A DNA stretch of 64,000 nucleotides. Source: Nocardia coubleae NBRC 108252. GTDB lineage: Bacteria > Actinomycetota > Actinomycetes > Mycobacteriales > Mycobacteriaceae. Under the pieces are notes generated by a model that made no database searches, was not told the origin of the DNA, and saw only the letters and a program-made list of their open reading frames with translations. A program made the translations under genes and the position numbers. The stretch lies in NCBI RefSeq assembly GCF_001612805.1, contig NZ_BDBD01000011.1, forward strand, positions 620,001 to 684,000, read 5' to 3'. Positions 62,733 through 64,000 of this stretch are shown here, one piece after another; the stretch's first letter is position 1, and each line of letters begins with the position of its first letter.

Positions 62733-63419
62733 ATGTGCACAGAACGCTCGCAAAAGGAAGTCACCGCCTTCTATCTCGCCGCGCTGTCAAGCAACGCAGC
62801 AACGGCCGAACGACTTTCGGCACCAGTCTCCGACCGGTTCGCCGGATTCCTGAACGCCCTCGATCCGCACACACCGCGAACCGCGCTCGACCTCGGCTAC
62901 GGCATGGGCACCTACACCGTCGCCCTGGCCCGCGCCGGTTTCGACGTCGTCGCCGTCGACCAGGTCCCGACTGAGATCATGCGCACCCGCCTGATCGGCC
63001 CCGACGACTGGGCCGACCGGATCGAACTGGTCCAGCAACGCATCGAGAACTACCCCGTGCGACAACGATTCGGAGTCGTCATAGCCAAGGACGTCCTGCA
63101 CTACCTACGACAGGACCAGGTCCGCGAAATCCTGACCCGCTGCGTCCAGCGAGCACCGGTTGGCACCGGTCACTTTCTCGAAGTGTTCACCGACATCACG
63201 CGCACCGACAGGCAGGGCCGCCGGGTAATGATCGAAAGCGAAGCCGCCTACACCGCCGACACCTTCCGCACCACCATCGAAGGGCTCTACCACGGATGGA
63301 GCTGCCACATGAGCCTAACTGGGCACTGCGAACGCAACACCGACTCTCCCGGCAACTACTTCGAGGCCAACAAGTTCACCGTCCGCGCCTACCGCACTAC
63401 CAACAACCGGGTCCGCTAA
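62733..63419 (+). CDS. class I SAM-dependent methyltransferase
   Basis: A 228-residue methyltransferase: motif I ALDLGYGMGTYTVALARAGF (about 51-70), acidic loop VVAVDQVP, and post-I KDVLHYLRQDQVREIL. The ribosome binding site AGGAGC is joined to the previous stop codon. The stop overlaps the next gene (TAATG). Acceptor could be a sugar, peptide or small molecule; the GT2 neighbour suggests a glycan or glycosylated metabolite. Confidence 0.87.
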   Translation: MCTERSQKEVTAFYLAALSSNAATAERLSAPVSDRFAGFLNALDPHTPRTALDLGYGMGTYTVALARAGFDVVAVDQVPTEIMRTRLIGPDDWADRIELVQQRIENYPVRQRFGVVIAKDVLHYLRQDQVREILTRCVQRAPVGTGHFLEVFTDITRTDRQGRRVMIESEAAYTADTFRTTIEGLYHGWSCHMSLTGHCERNTDSPGNYFEANKFTVRAYRTTNNRVR

Positions 63420-64000
63420 TGAGTCGAAATGCGCTCGGGCTCACCGTGATCGTGCCCTGTTACAACAGCGGGAGCTTCGTGCGCGAGGCCGTCGAATCCG
63501 CACTCCGACAACGGCTGTCGTTCCGCGGTGAGGTCGTGGTGGTCGATGACGGAAGTGACGACCCAGACACCTTGGCCAGCCTCGATGCATGTTCGGCCCT
63601 GCCCGAGGTTCGCGTGGTGCGACTAGGCGAGAACCAGGGCGCGCAGGCGGCCCGCAATGCCGGGCTCGACGCCGCTCGATACCCGTTCGTACTGCCACTG
63701 GATTCCGACGATCGCCTGGCCGCCAACCCCGCGCTCCTCGCCACTGGCAGCTACCCGGAACGGGCGGTCCGGCTCTTGGAGTCCGCGCCCGATTTAGCGT
63801 TCGTCCACACCTACTCCCAGATGTTTGGCACCTTCCAGGGCCTAACGATCTCGGCATACCCGTGCCGCGAAGAATTGATTATCCGCAAGCACCACGCGCC
63901 GATGTCGATCGTGTACCGGCGCGCTGACGCCCTCGCCGCGGGCGGCTACGACCCTCGGGTCCGCAAATGGCAGGACTGGTCGTTCGCCATCGACCTGCTC
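63419..64000 (+). CDS. glycosyltransferase family 2, N-terminal part
   Basis: The first 194 residues of a GT2 glycosyltransferase, cut by the window end. LTVIVPCYNSGSFVREAVES (about 8-27), VVVVDDGSDDPDTLASLD and LPLDSDDRLAAN, the DXD motif, are present. NQGAQAARNAGLDAA is the nucleotide loop. ATG overlaps the methyltransferase stop. The gene's full length is not visible here. Confidence 0.88.
   Translation, partial: MSRNALGLTVIVPCYNSGSFVREAVESALRQRLSFRGEVVVVDDGSDDPDTLASLDACSALPEVRVVRLGENQGAQAARNAGLDAARYPFVLPLDSDDRLAANPALLATGSYPERAVRLLESAPDLAFVHTYSQMFGTFQGLTISAYPCREELIIRKHHAPMSIVYRRADALAAGGYDPRVRKWQDWSFAIDLL

Noticed and set aside
1..64000. CRISPR array, IS element or prophage
   Set aside because: No regularly spaced repeats, transposase-like genes, terminal repeats or phage structural genes were seen.

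Overview
The window is high-GC actinobacterial DNA, most likely Nocardia or a close mycolic-acid relative. The evidence is a block matching Mycobacterium tuberculosis Rv1826-Rv1830 gene by gene (gcvH, garA, MerR, bifunctional-nuclease family, MerR), a cutinase, an AcrA1-like two-domain acyl reductase, frequent GTG starts and dense 4-nt gene overlaps. No rRNA, tRNA, CRISPR array or insertion sequence was found.

Layout: (1) 1-4.1 kb, organosulfur acquisition: the end of an FMN monooxygenase, a StyA-like flavin monooxygenase, SfnG and SfnB. (2) 4.2-8.1 kb, the conserved GarA/GcvH block plus a CDP-alcohol phosphatidyltransferase. (3) 8.2-16.4 kb, a DUF2252 protein, a membrane-anchored NERD-like protein, a PAP2 phosphatase, an acyl-CoA oxidase, and a TetR-controlled ABC exporter with a two-site operator. 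(4) 16.5-35.9 kb, a cell-surface or exopolysaccharide locus. A polyprenyl glycosylphosphotransferase starts the repeat unit. A cytidylyltransferase, epimerase, 3,5-epimerase, two C-methyltransferase-like proteins and a PIG-L deacetylase build an unusual, probably branched deoxysugar. Four glycosyltransferases, a flippase, an O-antigen ligase-like polymerase, a Wzz-like protein, a lipoprotein glycosidase, a tandem GNAT protein and a PLP aminotransferase complete the set. (5) 36-49.2 kb, mixed housekeeping and accessory genes: acyl reductase, NmrA-like protein, acetyltransferase, cutinase, FAD dehydrogenase, IclR, LysR/YdcF/YeiH group, HAD phosphatase, thioesterase. (6) 49.2-56.2 kb, a tightly coupled operon: GntR, 2[4Fe-4S] ferredoxin, substrate-binding lipoprotein with a NosL-like tail, ABC permease, ABC ATPase, and a 906-residue AprA/fumarate-reductase-type flavoprotein fused to about nine HEAT repeats. 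This is the best candidate for an undescribed system. (7) 56.2-64 kb, accessory: a frameshifted secreted-protein gene, a VOC protein, an APH-like kinase with an XRE regulator, four small unknown genes, then a Gfo/Idh/MocA-like protein, a methyltransferase and a GT2 glycosyltransferase cut by the window end. Parts of this last region look less GC-rich by eye than the rest and may have been acquired.

The sulfur theme recurs: sfn genes, the YeiH/LysR pair, and the sulfonate-type transporter next to an APS-reductase-like flavoprotein and ferredoxin. That suggests the 49-56 kb operon imports and reduces or oxidises a sulfur- or other oxyanion-containing small molecule. The substrate cannot be read from sequence alone.
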